Below, in pieces: positions 26,924 to 35,879 of a stretch of DNA of 64,000 nucleotides (positions are counted from its first letter, which is position 1; each line of letters starts with the position of its first letter). Below the pieces are notes generated by a model, which saw nothing but the letters and a program-made list of their open reading frames with translations, searched no databases and was not told the DNA's origin. Source of the stretch: a virus; the IMG/VR virus record IMGVR_UViG_3300034060_000588, positions 1-64,000 of that record. One strand, given 5' to 3'. The position numbers and the translations under genes were made by a program.

Positions 26924-29900
26924 TTACTCTAGGTTAAGGTAAATTTGTATGTATCTATTTATTGCTGTTTTTCCGGCTTTAAGACCAAAATAAAAATGGT
27001 ATGGTGCTCCCACAATGTTATGTGATAAATCACCAACGACTGGACCAGAAGATGGTGGTAGTCCTGGTGATACACCAAAATTAGAATCAACAGGAACTCC
27101 GGCAGCGTTAAATTTGGTTATGTAACCAACATTAGTTCCACCAAGTATTTTAAAATATGGGTCTGTTAGATAATTTAAATCTTGATATCCTTTAGCATAA
27201 AACCCATTAAATTGATCTGGTGTTGTATTCCAGTTATTGTCTTCAGTACCAAAAATAACGTTTGAATTTGATTTTAATTTCCATCTATAATGTGGTACAT
27301 TTTGTGTGTTTGGGTATCCGTAGTTATACTGAATGAGTGGTGATTGATTAAACGTTTCGCTACCTGGACTATATCTTCTTCTGTATTTAACATCCTCGGT
27401 TGATGATGAGTAAAAAATACCGAACAGTCCTCTACCAAAAGGCGTGTTGTTGTCTTCACCCACATATATAAAATTATTAGGATATGTGTCTGTAGCAAAA
27501 GAAATTACTTTAAATTCCGAATTAATAGATAATGCTTGAGCAAAATCACCGTCAATTCTATATCCACCTCTTGTACTATTAAAAAACTGATTTATTCCAA
27601 CACCTTCGGAAAAAGTACCTGAAGACGAAAAATTACCAAACATTTGTTCAATAAAATTGGCATTAACTAATCTTGATAAAAACCCCAATTTAACAATGTC
27701 AGATGTGTCGCTATAACTTGTTGATTTTACTTGATCAATGAAGTAACCTTGTAAGTTATTATCACCACAAATTTCATTTATAAACTTATCCCTAGGGCCT
27801 AAATCCATAATTGTTGTTGGGAATTGGATTTGTTTATCGTTAAATCCACCAGAACCAATAAAGACACCACCAAAAGTACTACCATTTGGTCTTTCGGCTC
27901 CAATAAATAAATTAAAAGTACTGTCCCAAGGTGAACTCCTATAATAAAAATTATCACTTATCTCGTTGTAGATGACATTATGGTCACAAAAATCAAAAGC
28001 CGAATCTTTTAATGGGTTTAAAAAATACCGATTTCCTTTTTTTATTGGGAACATATATAAATTACCGTTAATCCAGTTGTTTTGGAATGTTTGAGAAAAA
28101 ATCCCTCTACAAGCGGCATATAAAACAGTAAATCTTGTTTTCCACTCTAAAAAATATTCAATATCATCCGGAATACCTAAAATATAAATTCCGGCTTTTT
28201 TTGTTGGGAAACAATAACACCCCTTAACAAATCTTTTTTTATTGTCATCAACACAATCTTGATCAATACCCAAGTTTAATCCTGTTCCTTGGTAACATCT
28301 TAACGGCACCATATTGTCACATTCTAATGATTGTGTTATACCTGTTAACATTTCATCTTCATCAGCACTTTCACCAGTAATTTCTTGTGGTCCAGTACTT
28401 AACGGTATGTTCACAGCTAGTCCGATGTTTACGTAAATCACAAAATTATCGTTTTGATGTAGTGCAAATCCCGTACCTAATTCAGATTCTTGTGTTTTAT
28501 CTGATGTTGGGAGTCTGTCACTTCTCATAACCAATCTAGATGAATTGTTAAAATCAACACCAACCAATGGGTTAGTTGTACTTGCAGTATATCTATAATA
28601 TGCTGGTGAATATACAGAATAAATGTCTTGTGCTGGGTCTAGTTCTTCTGGATAACCATAAACAGAAGGATTACCAACTCTATCTATAAAATATGGATCT
28701 GCAAACGTTGCCCAATTTGTAATATTTAAGTTATTAAATTTTGAAGCAATGAATGATGTTCCACCAACATAAGAAGTACTATAATTTGGTAATGTTCTGT
28801 CACTAGAAATTAAGTTTGTAGTATTAGACAATATTGATAATATAGGTAAATTTACATTAGGTCTATAGTTCGCACCACCAGGTCCTGGTAAACCACCACC
28901 AGTACTGTTTAACGTTGTATCATCCGTTGATAAGTAGTAATAAGGGTTAAACGATGTGAAGGCCGTGTATGGACTTGTTACAGTAAACGTATAGGATGGG
29001 TAATATAACCTATTATCTGAATTATCAATTGTATTATGTGATTTGGGTTTCGGTGAGTTAGTTCCTCTAATTGGGATATTTAAATATTTTAAACCAGTAA
29101 ACGTGACACTGTCTGGTGTTGTAAAACCAAATATTCTAGATAAATCGTACTTAATTTCTTGTTTATCTGTATATGGGTCAACACCTCTTGTTAAAAATAA
29201 TATTTCATACGTATTGAAATTTGTCAAAGACGATAACGAATCATAATTACCAATTTGTCTTGTATGTGAAACAAGGTCTGGGTCTGTATAAAAGAAAGTT
29301 TCAGCACTAGGTCCGGTAGTAAACGGATAATTACTTGTATTGTTTGATGAAACTTCAAGGGCTCTTGCAATAACATAATTAATCTTGTGTCTTAAATATT
29401 CTTGGTGAAATAGTTGTGGATTATTAGTTCCGTTTGATTGTGTCAAAAATTGTGAAACTGTCAAACCGGTTATTACCTGGAAATATTCTATGTCGTTTGG
29501 ATATTTAAATTCACCGTTATTTGTTGTTTGGTTAATTTTAATTTGTGCCGTTAACTCTAAAACACCAGAGGGGTCTGTAGGATTGGCATAATTTACAAAT
29601 TTTACTAATGGTGTTGTCCCTGTTGTTGTTGTCCCTGTTATGGAATTTGTTAAAAACTGATTTTCTGTTGCTCCGGTTATATTAACATAAGCGGGTGATG
29701 TTAGTGGGTTTTGGAAACTAACTAATTGGTTTACTAGTTGTCCTGTTGTTCCTGGTTTAACTAAAATAACTAAAATTTGGTCATCAAAAGAATCACTACC
29801 TAATGATGGGTTTACCGTAGTGGTTATTCTATTTAAACTACCTAATGGTGAGGCATTGTTAAAGTATTTATCTCTAGAATTAAACTCGTTTAATTTTTGT

Positions 29901-32476
29901 GAGTATGTAACGTCTGTTGGAAACCCAAACCATCTTTCATCATTACCAAGACTTTTATCTGCGGCAAACAAAAATGGTTGTGGTGCGTGGAGTTTTTGGA
30001 TTGATGAACCAACAATAAGGTCACTTCCAGTAAATAATCTTCTAAAATCAACTGTTGCTCTAACCACATTGGTTGTGTCTAACTCATTGTCATTTACAGA
30101 ATAAGTTAGTGATTTATATTGACCACCATTATAAAACCAACCACCATTTGCATCTGTTGGTGAAAACCCTGGTCTTTGTGAAAAATTTGGGTGTTCCGGT
30201 ACGTAATTTGACGCTTGGTTTATTGGTGCTAAAAGTGAATTTGATATTGATGTTACATCAGTAGATCCAATACCGGGTATAACAATTTGGTTATCTGCAT
30301 ATGAATTTGTTATAAATTGTTCAATATCACTTTGTGTTATCTCGTCAACTTCTGGTTCGGTGCATGAACATTCACAGTTTGTACATTCTGGGTATGACAA
30401 TAGTGGTAATGAGATCGGAACACGTTTTAATGGTACAATATATCTAAAAAACAAATATGTCATATAACCAAGTAACCCTAAAAGAGCTAAAAGACCAGTA
30501 TAAACAAGACCAATTACTATAACACCCCAAATACTCAAAGAAGGAACTAATGAACTGACGTATGAAATTGCATCACCAAGATTCATAGCGTATTGGACAA
30601 TAAAATAACCAGTAATGATGATTGCAAAAAGTATAAGTGCTTTTACTAATGGCCATAGTGTGTAAACAAGGTGTGTTGCTACAATAAGAGCCATTATTGG
30701 GAATGTTAAAATGTTTAATAAAAACGTAAGTAACTGAAACCATAAATCTTGATTTCTTATTATATCATTAACAGGGTAAATATTATTTTCTGTCCTACAA
30801 GTTCTATCATCAATTTCTTTAATACCCAAATGTGTCCATCTGGCAGCACCAAATTTATAACGGTCAAGAAACATTGCTGTTGTATAAACCTTATTATAAT
30901 TAAATTGATAAAAAGTGTCGTCACAATTTATGGCTTCAACTGGGTTTACGTAATCGTCCCACTCAAGACTAAACGCATAAGATTTTAATAAGTCAAAATA
31001 ATCTTGTGGGTAAAATTGGAATTTTATAATAACGTTTTGTGTTGTATCAATTGGCGTAAATGCCCATTGGAATATGTCACCAATATTAACGTTTAAACTC
31101 TCAAGTGTCCCGACATAGGGTATACTGTTTATTGTTAATGAAAGGTTTTCTGCGTTTATTAATTCAAGTAAACTTAAACCACCATTAAATGTCATAGTTT
31201 CACTATAGGTTGTCAAACCGGCTGTAATACTGCCACCTACACCAACATAAAACACTTGGAATTGTGGGTACCCATACGGGTCGTTATTTGATGCCGACCA
31301 CCCGTATTCTTTTACATTGGGTACTAAAAAATTTGCCCTAATAATATCATTACTATTACCGTTTTCATTTTGCCATTTTATTTTAAACCGGTATTTTCCT
31401 TTTGTTGGTATACCCACATTTGGGTTTGAGGATAAAACTTGTTCACCAAATTCATTTGTTGTAACATAATCTAGGTTCATCGGTACATCAACGACAAACG
31501 CTCCGTTTTCATCTATAACCCTACCTTCGTTTATTAGTTTGTATTCTTCAAGAATTGGTAATCCTTGATTATCTAAATTTATTGTTTGTCGTATTGATAA
31601 AATTTGTCCTGGTCCGGCAATTAACTCACAAAATTTTCCAGTATCTTTTTGTGGTTTACAATTTATTTTTTGTGCGTTCTCATCCGTATTTGACATTATC
31701 GATCCGAGAAATACGGAAACCGGATTGATCTTTATATTATATTCTTTTGTTAAATCAAAATCAACTCTATTAATCCCTAATTGACAAATGTTTGTATCAC
31801 CCCACAATGGTGAAACATCAATAATTCTATTAAAGTTAATAATTTGTGGTAATTCATCTAAATTTGAACTCGTTTTAAAATTACTACCATTAAAGTCATT
31901 TTCAACAGCATTTCCAGTTCTTATCAAGTCTTGTGGTGTTAAAGAAAAACAACCGATGTCTGATAGGTCAACATCCATAACAAGTGTTTGTGATCCGGTT
32001 GGTACACCAAAAATCATATAATCCCCACTATCATTTGTTTTTACTGTAAATTTATAATATTTGTCGTACACCTCAACCCAAGATTGGTTTAATAAAACCT
32101 CATCTTTATCTGGGAAACTACCTGTTGCCGAATGATTTGTGTATGATGGTGACTTTGGTAATAAATTATACCTATATCCTTGTTCGTTCCTATCTGTTAG
32201 TGTTTGATATGGGTATAACTCACTTATGATTGGGTTTTGGTTGTCTTCGTCTGATAAAGGAATAAATACAGATACTTTAGCGTTTGGTAAACCAAATCCA
32301 TTGTTAACTGAAACTCGGCCAACGATTACACCATAGTCAGAACAAACCCTAGTGTATATTTCGCTTTGTAATATCTTTAGTGATAAAATTTCAAGAAATT
32401 CAAAGTCTTGTTCTAATTTAATGTCAATGTGTTTATCAACACCGGGTGTGGCTTTTATTCTATATGATTTGGGCAT
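26924..32476 (-). CDS. giant baseplate-locus protein with internal transmembrane cluster, 1850 aa
   Basis: Follows gp6 in the operon, the position of gp7 in T4, but is far larger (T4 gp7 is about 1030 residues). Residues about 50-180 look like a carboxypeptidase-regulatory-like beta sandwich (GRVSVNNGFGLPNAKVSVF and SGDYMIFGVPTGSQTL). Residues about 577-690 contain three or four hydrophobic segments long enough to span a membrane (LLTFLLNILTFPIMALIVA, LILFAIIITGYFIVQYA, IVIGLVYTGLLALLGLLGY), followed by a Cys cluster CTNCECSC near 697-705. The remaining 1100 residues are beta-rich and unrecognised, with many Asn, Ser and Tyr. Membrane segments in a baseplate protein are unusual. A CTATTTATCA motif lies 15 bases upstream of the start. 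Confidence 0.7.
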   Translation of the reverse strand: MPKSYRIKATPGVDKHIDIKLEQDFEFLEILSLKILQSEIYTRVCSDYGVIVGRVSVNNGFGLPNAKVSVFIPLSDEDNQNPIISELYPYQTLTDRNEQGYRYNLLPKSPSYTNHSATGSFPDKDEVLLNQSWVEVYDKYYKFTVKTNDSGDYMIFGVPTGSQTLVMDVDLSDIGCFSLTPQDLIRTGNAVENDFNGSNFKTSSNLDELPQIINFNRIIDVSPLWGDTNICQLGINRVDFDLTKEYNIKINPVSVFLGSIMSNTDENAQKINCKPQKDTGKFCELIAGPGQILSIRQTINLDNQGLPILEEYKLINEGRVIDENGAFVVDVPMNLDYVTTNEFGEQVLSSNPNVGIPTKGKYRFKIKWQNENGNSNDIIRANFLVPNVKEYGWSASNNDPYGYPQFQVFYVGVGGSITAGLTTYSETMTFNGGLSLLELINAENLSLTINSIPYVGTLESLNVNIGDIFQWAFTPIDTTQNVIIKFQFYPQDYFDLLKSYAFSLEWDDYVNPVEAINCDDTFYQFNYNKVYTTAMFLDRYKFGAARWTHLGIKEIDDRTCRTENNIYPVNDIIRNQDLWFQLLTFLLNILTFPIMALIVATHLVYTLWPLVKALILFAIIITGYFIVQYAMNLGDAISYVSSLVPSLSIWGVIVIGLVYTGLLALLGLLGYMTYLFFRYIVPLKRVPISLPLLSYPECTNCECSCTEPEVDEITQSDIEQFITNSYADNQIVIPGIGSTDVTSISNSLLAPINQASNYVPEHPNFSQRPGFSPTDANGGWFYNGGQYKSLTYSVNDNELDTTNVVRATVDFRRLFTGSDLIVGSSIQKLHAPQPFLFAADKSLGNDERWFGFPTDVTYSQKLNEFNSRDKYFNNASPLGSLNRITTTVNPSLGSDSFDDQILVILVKPGTTGQLVNQLVSFQNPLTSPAYVNITGATENQFLTNSITGTTTTGTTPLVKFVNYANPTDPSGVLELTAQIKINQTTNNGEFKYPNDIEYFQVITGLTVSQFLTQSNGTNNPQLFHQEYLRHKINYVIARALEVSSNNTSNYPFTTGPSAETFFYTDPDLVSHTRQIGNYDSLSSLTNFNTYEILFLTRGVDPYTDKQEIKYDLSRIFGFTTPDSVTFTGLKYLNIPIRGTNSPKPKSHNTIDNSDNRLYYPSYTFTVTSPYTAFTSFNPYYYLSTDDTTLNSTGGGLPGPGGANYRPNVNLPILSILSNTTNLISSDRTLPNYSTSYVGGTSFIASKFNNLNITNWATFADPYFIDRVGNPSVYGYPEELDPAQDIYSVYSPAYYRYTASTTNPLVGVDFNNSSRLVMRSDRLPTSDKTQESELGTGFALHQNDNFVIYVNIGLAVNIPLSTGPQEITGESADEDEMLTGITQSLECDNMVPLRCYQGTGLNLGIDQDCVDDNKKRFVKGCYCFPTKKAGIYILGIPDDIEYFLEWKTRFTVLYAACRGIFSQTFQNNWINGNLYMFPIKKGNRYFLNPLKDSAFDFCDHNVIYNEISDNFYYRSSPWDSTFNLFIGAERPNGSTFGGVFIGSGGFNDKQIQFPTTIMDLGPRDKFINEICGDNNLQGYFIDQVKSTSYSDTSDIVKLGFLSRLVNANFIEQMFGNFSSSGTFSEGVGINQFFNSTRGGYRIDGDFAQALSINSEFKVISFATDTYPNNFIYVGEDNNTPFGRGLFGIFYSSSTEDVKYRRRYSPGSETFNQSPLIQYNYGYPNTQNVPHYRWKLKSNSNVIFGTEDNNWNTTPDQFNGFYAKGYQDLNYLTDPYFKILGGTNVGYITKFNAAGVPVDSNFGVSPGLPPSSGPVVGDLSHNIVGAPYHFYFGLKAGKTAINRYIQIYLNLE

Positions 32477-32491
32477 TAAATTTCCTTTTTT

Positions 32492-32503
32492 TGATAAATA
32501 GTT
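32492..32503 (-). promoter_or_regulatory. AACTATTTATCA motif upstream of the 1850-aa gene (candidate late promoter)
   Basis: One-base variant of the recurrent AATATTTATCA motif, ending 15 bases before the ATG at 32476 and followed by an AAGGAA stretch that could serve as a ribosome binding site. Confidence 0.4.
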
Positions 32504-32550
32504 TATTTCCTATTTTCAAAAAATAATCTTTTTATTCAAAAAATAAATTA

Positions 32551-34389
32551 TCAAGAGATATTAACGGTCTTATAATTTAAAACCGAAACTGTAATGTCCT
32601 TATTTTGGAATCTAATTTGGTAGATTTGGTTAGGTTCTGCAAATATTGTTTCATTAACAAGTTTAATTAATTTTGTACTTGGGTCTTCGTATTCTTGTGA
32701 CGTTTGGGATGATGAGTACTCACCACCAACTCTATTAAACACAAAAATACCTGATGTTGAGATCACGCCGTTTTCGCTTTGAATTAGTCTTTTAAGTTCC
32801 GAAATGTAAACGTTTTGTCCTAATTCCCTATTTAATGGGCTAAAGAATGAACTTGTAATGTTGATTATATTTGTAACAACTTGTCCTTGACTTTGTGTAC
32901 TGTCTAAAATGACATCAATTTCTATTGCTAGATCTATAACATTTGCTGTTTCAACCGAAATGTAATCATTAATCATTCTATAATTTGATAAATAATTTGC
33001 GACATTATTTTTTAATGTATTTGACACAACTTCTGTGAGGTTACCACTATTGTCATATGAAAGCATTTTAATTTTAATCTTATTATCTTCTTCCATAATT
33101 GATACTTTACCTGGCGCTCCGAATTGAGAAGGCATTGTTCTAATAATTGATTCATAATCATTAATAGTAACGGCTCTATTTTGTGCTGCAAAGTTAAAAG
33201 ATACATACTGTCTTACTTCTTCTGTTGTTGGTGGATTAGATCCACCTATAGCGGCAGTAACGTTATTACAACTCAATGAGTTTACAACACTATTGTTGGT
33301 TGTTTGAGATGGGCCATTTACATAAAACGAAACAGTACCAATTTGGTTAATAACATTTATACCAACATTACTAACTTGACCACCACCAATTCTATATTGT
33401 ATGAATATTGTGGAGTTGGACTTTAAAGTACTACCTAGCGCAAAATTATTCATATATTTATTCAAATCCATCGCATAACCATTACGAGCAAATTCCCTCA
33501 ACTGGTCTTCCGCAGATGTGTTACCACCACCAAATGTCATTTTAAAGAATCCTTCTGGTGTAAATTCAGTTATAAATTTAGTATTAGTTGTAAGATATCT
33601 ACCTACTTTAATTCCGGGTTGATCTGATGGTTTTGTCGGGTCCTCAACAAACACTCTATCTTCAGCCAAGGCTTTTACTTCATACCAACGATTTTCTAAA
33701 CCTAAAAATTCTTGTGGTTCTGGTATTGTTGTATACTGTGTTCCATCTTTTAATAAAACACTTGTTATACCTAAAACATTTTTTTCTGGTAAAAATAATT
33801 CTAAAAATGGTCTAACATCATTTGCATTAATTACTTTTTTGAAGACTTTTGTTGTTCCGTTTACAACAACTTCCCGTTTTGTAATTGTGTAGTTTATTAG
33901 TCTATTGTTTGAATTAAAATTTGGTATTTTAAGTCTATTTGGGAATCCCTCGGCATTTACTGGTGATGAAAAATCAATATCATAAACAGTTTCAAACGGT
34001 TGTCCAGCACCAGAGACTTGAGCCCCTCTTCGTAATATACCGCAATACCTTAAATCTTCTTTATCACCATTTGCATCAACAACAATGGAGAAATCAACAA
34101 GTGTTACTGATGGTCTAGACCCTGGTATTTTTAAACCATAAGTTCTTGCTAGGTTATAAATAGATGTTTTTTGTTGTGCAAATTGTAAGACAGTTTCCTG
34201 AACACTTCTATCTATTTGATATTGTAAATTATCATTAACCGCAGCATTTAAATCTAACAAAACAGAAAAGACACCAGCGTCGTTAAAATTTTGTACTACG
34301 TCTGGGTAATATTCTTTTGTGAAATTAATTAATTCCGTTCTTATCCCTTGAAAGTCCCTAGTCGTGTATGATATTTTTTTATTTGCCAT
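32551..34389 (-). CDS. 6: baseplate wedge protein, T4 gp6-like (baseplate J)
   Basis: 612 residues against 660 in T4 gp6. The N-terminus follows the family pattern: YTTRDFQGIRTELINFTKEY then NDAGVFSVLLDLNAAVNDNL and the helix LQYQIDRSVQETVL. The middle has the typical FGGGNTSAEDQLREFARNGY segment, and the C-terminal half carries NRAVTINDYESIIRTMPSQF, characteristic of gp6/baseplate J dimerisation regions. In the virion, gp6 forms the wedge ring holding the baseplate together. The downstream neighbour is the 1850-residue protein, and gp25 lies two genes upstream, which matches T4-like clustering. Confidence 0.92.
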   Translation of the reverse strand: MANKKISYTTRDFQGIRTELINFTKEYYPDVVQNFNDAGVFSVLLDLNAAVNDNLQYQIDRSVQETVLQFAQQKTSIYNLARTYGLKIPGSRPSVTLVDFSIVVDANGDKEDLRYCGILRRGAQVSGAGQPFETVYDIDFSSPVNAEGFPNRLKIPNFNSNNRLINYTITKREVVVNGTTKVFKKVINANDVRPFLELFLPEKNVLGITSVLLKDGTQYTTIPEPQEFLGLENRWYEVKALAEDRVFVEDPTKPSDQPGIKVGRYLTTNTKFITEFTPEGFFKMTFGGGNTSAEDQLREFARNGYAMDLNKYMNNFALGSTLKSNSTIFIQYRIGGGQVSNVGINVINQIGTVSFYVNGPSQTTNNSVVNSLSCNNVTAAIGGSNPPTTEEVRQYVSFNFAAQNRAVTINDYESIIRTMPSQFGAPGKVSIMEEDNKIKIKMLSYDNSGNLTEVVSNTLKNNVANYLSNYRMINDYISVETANVIDLAIEIDVILDSTQSQGQVVTNIINITSSFFSPLNRELGQNVYISELKRLIQSENGVISTSGIFVFNRVGGEYSSSQTSQEYEDPSTKLIKLVNETIFAEPNQIYQIRFQNKDITVSVLNYKTVNIS

Positions 34390-34399
34390 TTGTATGTTT

Positions 34400-35050
34400 T
34401 TATAAAGTTGTATATCTTAATTTGAGACCTAATATAAATAACTTTGTGTCATTTTGAAAGGTGGTTATTGAAAAATTGTCGTTTGTTGTTACAGCTGAAA
34501 AAACCGGTAAAACGTCTAATTGTGTGAACGTATCAATTGTATACGAATATGTTATTGCTGTGGAAATAAGGTTTCCACCAAACAAATCCCCATTTTGACC
34601 ATAAACCAAGTCAATGTCGGTTACTACATTACCACTAAACTCTGGTATCGTAATAATGTCAGAACTAATTATACTACCAAAATCATTAGGTATACTACCA
34701 CTTATCGCAACAGGATCTGTACCGCCGTCACAAAATGGTTCATAAAAAAACCCCTTAAACTCCAAATTTAACCCGGCTGATTTATAAAAAACTTCTTTTG
34801 TTATTGGTAAACCTGTTATTGTAAATGTACCACCAGTTGTATTTTCAATTGTTATTGTTCCTGCGGAATACGTACCACCAGTTGCAAAAACATCTGTAAG
34901 ACCACTTAAAATGTATGTTTGTACATCCTTTAATGGTGTACTGTTTGTAACACCAATAGGGTTTTGGTAATTTACAATTGCAATAATATCGTTTGGTGTA
35001 TAGTCTGAAAAACCAACGAAAGGTAACTGGGATATTTTTTTATTTGCCAT
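34400..35050 (-). CDS. small fibre-like baseplate protein, 216 aa
   Basis: Begins MANKKISQLPFVGFSDYTPND and continues with a T-P-L-K-D-V-Q-T-Y-I segment, the attachment-type N-terminus found in many short phage fibres and also resembling the fibre at 8581-9615. The remainder is Gly/Thr/Ser-rich and beta-type. It sits between gp6 and gp25 with gaps of 6-10 bases. Probably a short fibre or wedge decoration; no specific family recognised. Confidence 0.6.
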   Translation of the reverse strand: MANKKISQLPFVGFSDYTPNDIIAIVNYQNPIGVTNSTPLKDVQTYILSGLTDVFATGGTYSAGTITIENTTGGTFTITGLPITKEVFYKSAGLNLEFKGFFYEPFCDGGTDPVAISGSIPNDFGSIISSDIITIPEFSGNVVTDIDLVYGQNGDLFGGNLISTAITYSYTIDTFTQLDVLPVFSAVTTNDNFSITTFQNDTKLFILGLKLRYTTL

Positions 35051-35056
35051 TTGTCT

Positions 35057-35518
35057 TTAAATATTTAAAATTACAAAATCACTTGAGTTAAAAGCTCCGT
35101 TTGTATTTCTATAATCAATTTTTATTTTTGCTGTGTGCTCCTCTGTTGCAATGTTTGGTGTTTTAAATTCTCTTTGACCACCTTCACTAATGTATGTTGT
35201 GTCTTGACTGTTAACTTGTTGTGCGGCGTCTGTTATTGATATATTTGTAATTAAAATTCCAGGCATATAGTTCTCAACAGATTCTCTTATTTCACTTTCA
35301 ATTTCAGAAAATGTTGGTCCGTCTAACGGTTCAAAAATATATTCATATAATCTTGTACCAAAATCTGGAAGAAAATATCTTGACCCTTTTCTTGTTAATA
35401 GTAAGTGAATTAAATTACTTCTAACCTCTTCCTCTCCAGTATCTGAAGCGTCTAAATATTTTCCAACGTATGAATCTACAAAAGGAAAATTAATACCATA
35501 AGTTATACCATCTGCCAT
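35057..35518 (-). CDS. 25: baseplate wedge protein, T4 gp25-like (GPW/gp25 family)
   Basis: 153 residues (T4 gp25 is 132). The family core is clear: EEEVRSNLIHLLLTRKGSRY followed by LPDFGTRLYEYIFEPLDG and an EIRESVENYMPGI helix. gp25 proteins are the conserved sheath-attaching wedge subunit of all contractile systems. A CTATATTTATTAG motif lies immediately upstream of the start, and a terminator for the previous transcript is placed just before that, so gp25 may head the baseplate transcript. Confidence 0.92.
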   Translation of the reverse strand: MADGITYGINFPFVDSYVGKYLDASDTGEEEVRSNLIHLLLTRKGSRYFLPDFGTRLYEYIFEPLDGPTFSEIESEIRESVENYMPGILITNISITDAAQQVNSQDTTYISEGGQREFKTPNIATEEHTAKIKIDYRNTNGAFNSSDFVILNI

Positions 35519-35553
35519 ATCTAATAAATATAGTATTGGGATATTTTATATAA

Positions 35554-35583
35554 ATAAAAAAAATCACTGATTTTTCAGTGATT
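35554..35583 (-). terminator. intrinsic terminator after the DUF5522-like gene
   Basis: A perfect 9-base-pair stem (35562-35570 with 35575-35583) with a 4-base loop, followed on the minus strand by a run of eight or so T. The stop codon of the 76-residue gene lies inside the stem. It separates the nucleotide-metabolism unit from the gp25 baseplate unit. Confidence 0.88.
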
Positions 35584-35794
35584 CTTTTAAGTTTGTATTA
35601 CCTTTTTCGTAAAGTGGTTCGTAGGGGCAATGCCTACAATTGTTTCCACAACATTTACCTCGTTTCATATGGAAAGATTCTGTCATAACAATATTTCCAG
35701 AATCATCCTTATAAAAGTCAGGTTCAGGAGATTTTTTAGTTGTCTCCTGAACATATAACTGTTGTATCCAATCTTTTGATGAGTTTACTGTCAT
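35564..35794 (-). CDS. DUF5522-like small Cys protein, 76 aa
   Basis: The core HMKRGKCCGNNCRHCPYEP (about 44-62) matches the short Cys motif (RG-x-CCG-x2-CRHCPY) of small DUF5522 proteins, which are common in Bacteroidota genomes. Four closely spaced cysteines suggest a metal site. Residues 1-40 are a simple acidic lead-in containing DFYKDDSGNIVMTESF, also typical of the family. The function of the family is unknown. It stands between two hairpins, downstream of the ribonucleotide reductase gene, and is probably an accessory gene obtained from a host. Confidence 0.75.
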   Translation of the reverse strand: MTVNSSKDWIQQLYVQETTKKSPEPDFYKDDSGNIVMTESFHMKRGKCCGNNCRHCPYEPLYEKGNTNLKESLKNQ

Positions 35795-35820
35795 TTTAGT
35801 TAGTTTTTCTTTGGTTATAA

Positions 35821-35850
35821 AACGCTAACAAAACTTGGTATGTTAGCGTT
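35821..35850 (-). terminator. hairpin downstream of the ribonucleotide reductase gene
   Basis: A 9-base-pair stem AACGCTAAC/GTTAGCGTT with a 12-base loop. On the minus strand it is followed by TTATAA rather than a long T run, so termination may be partial. Confidence 0.5.
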
Positions 35851-35879
35851 ACATTATTTCCCCAACTTGCTTTCATATC

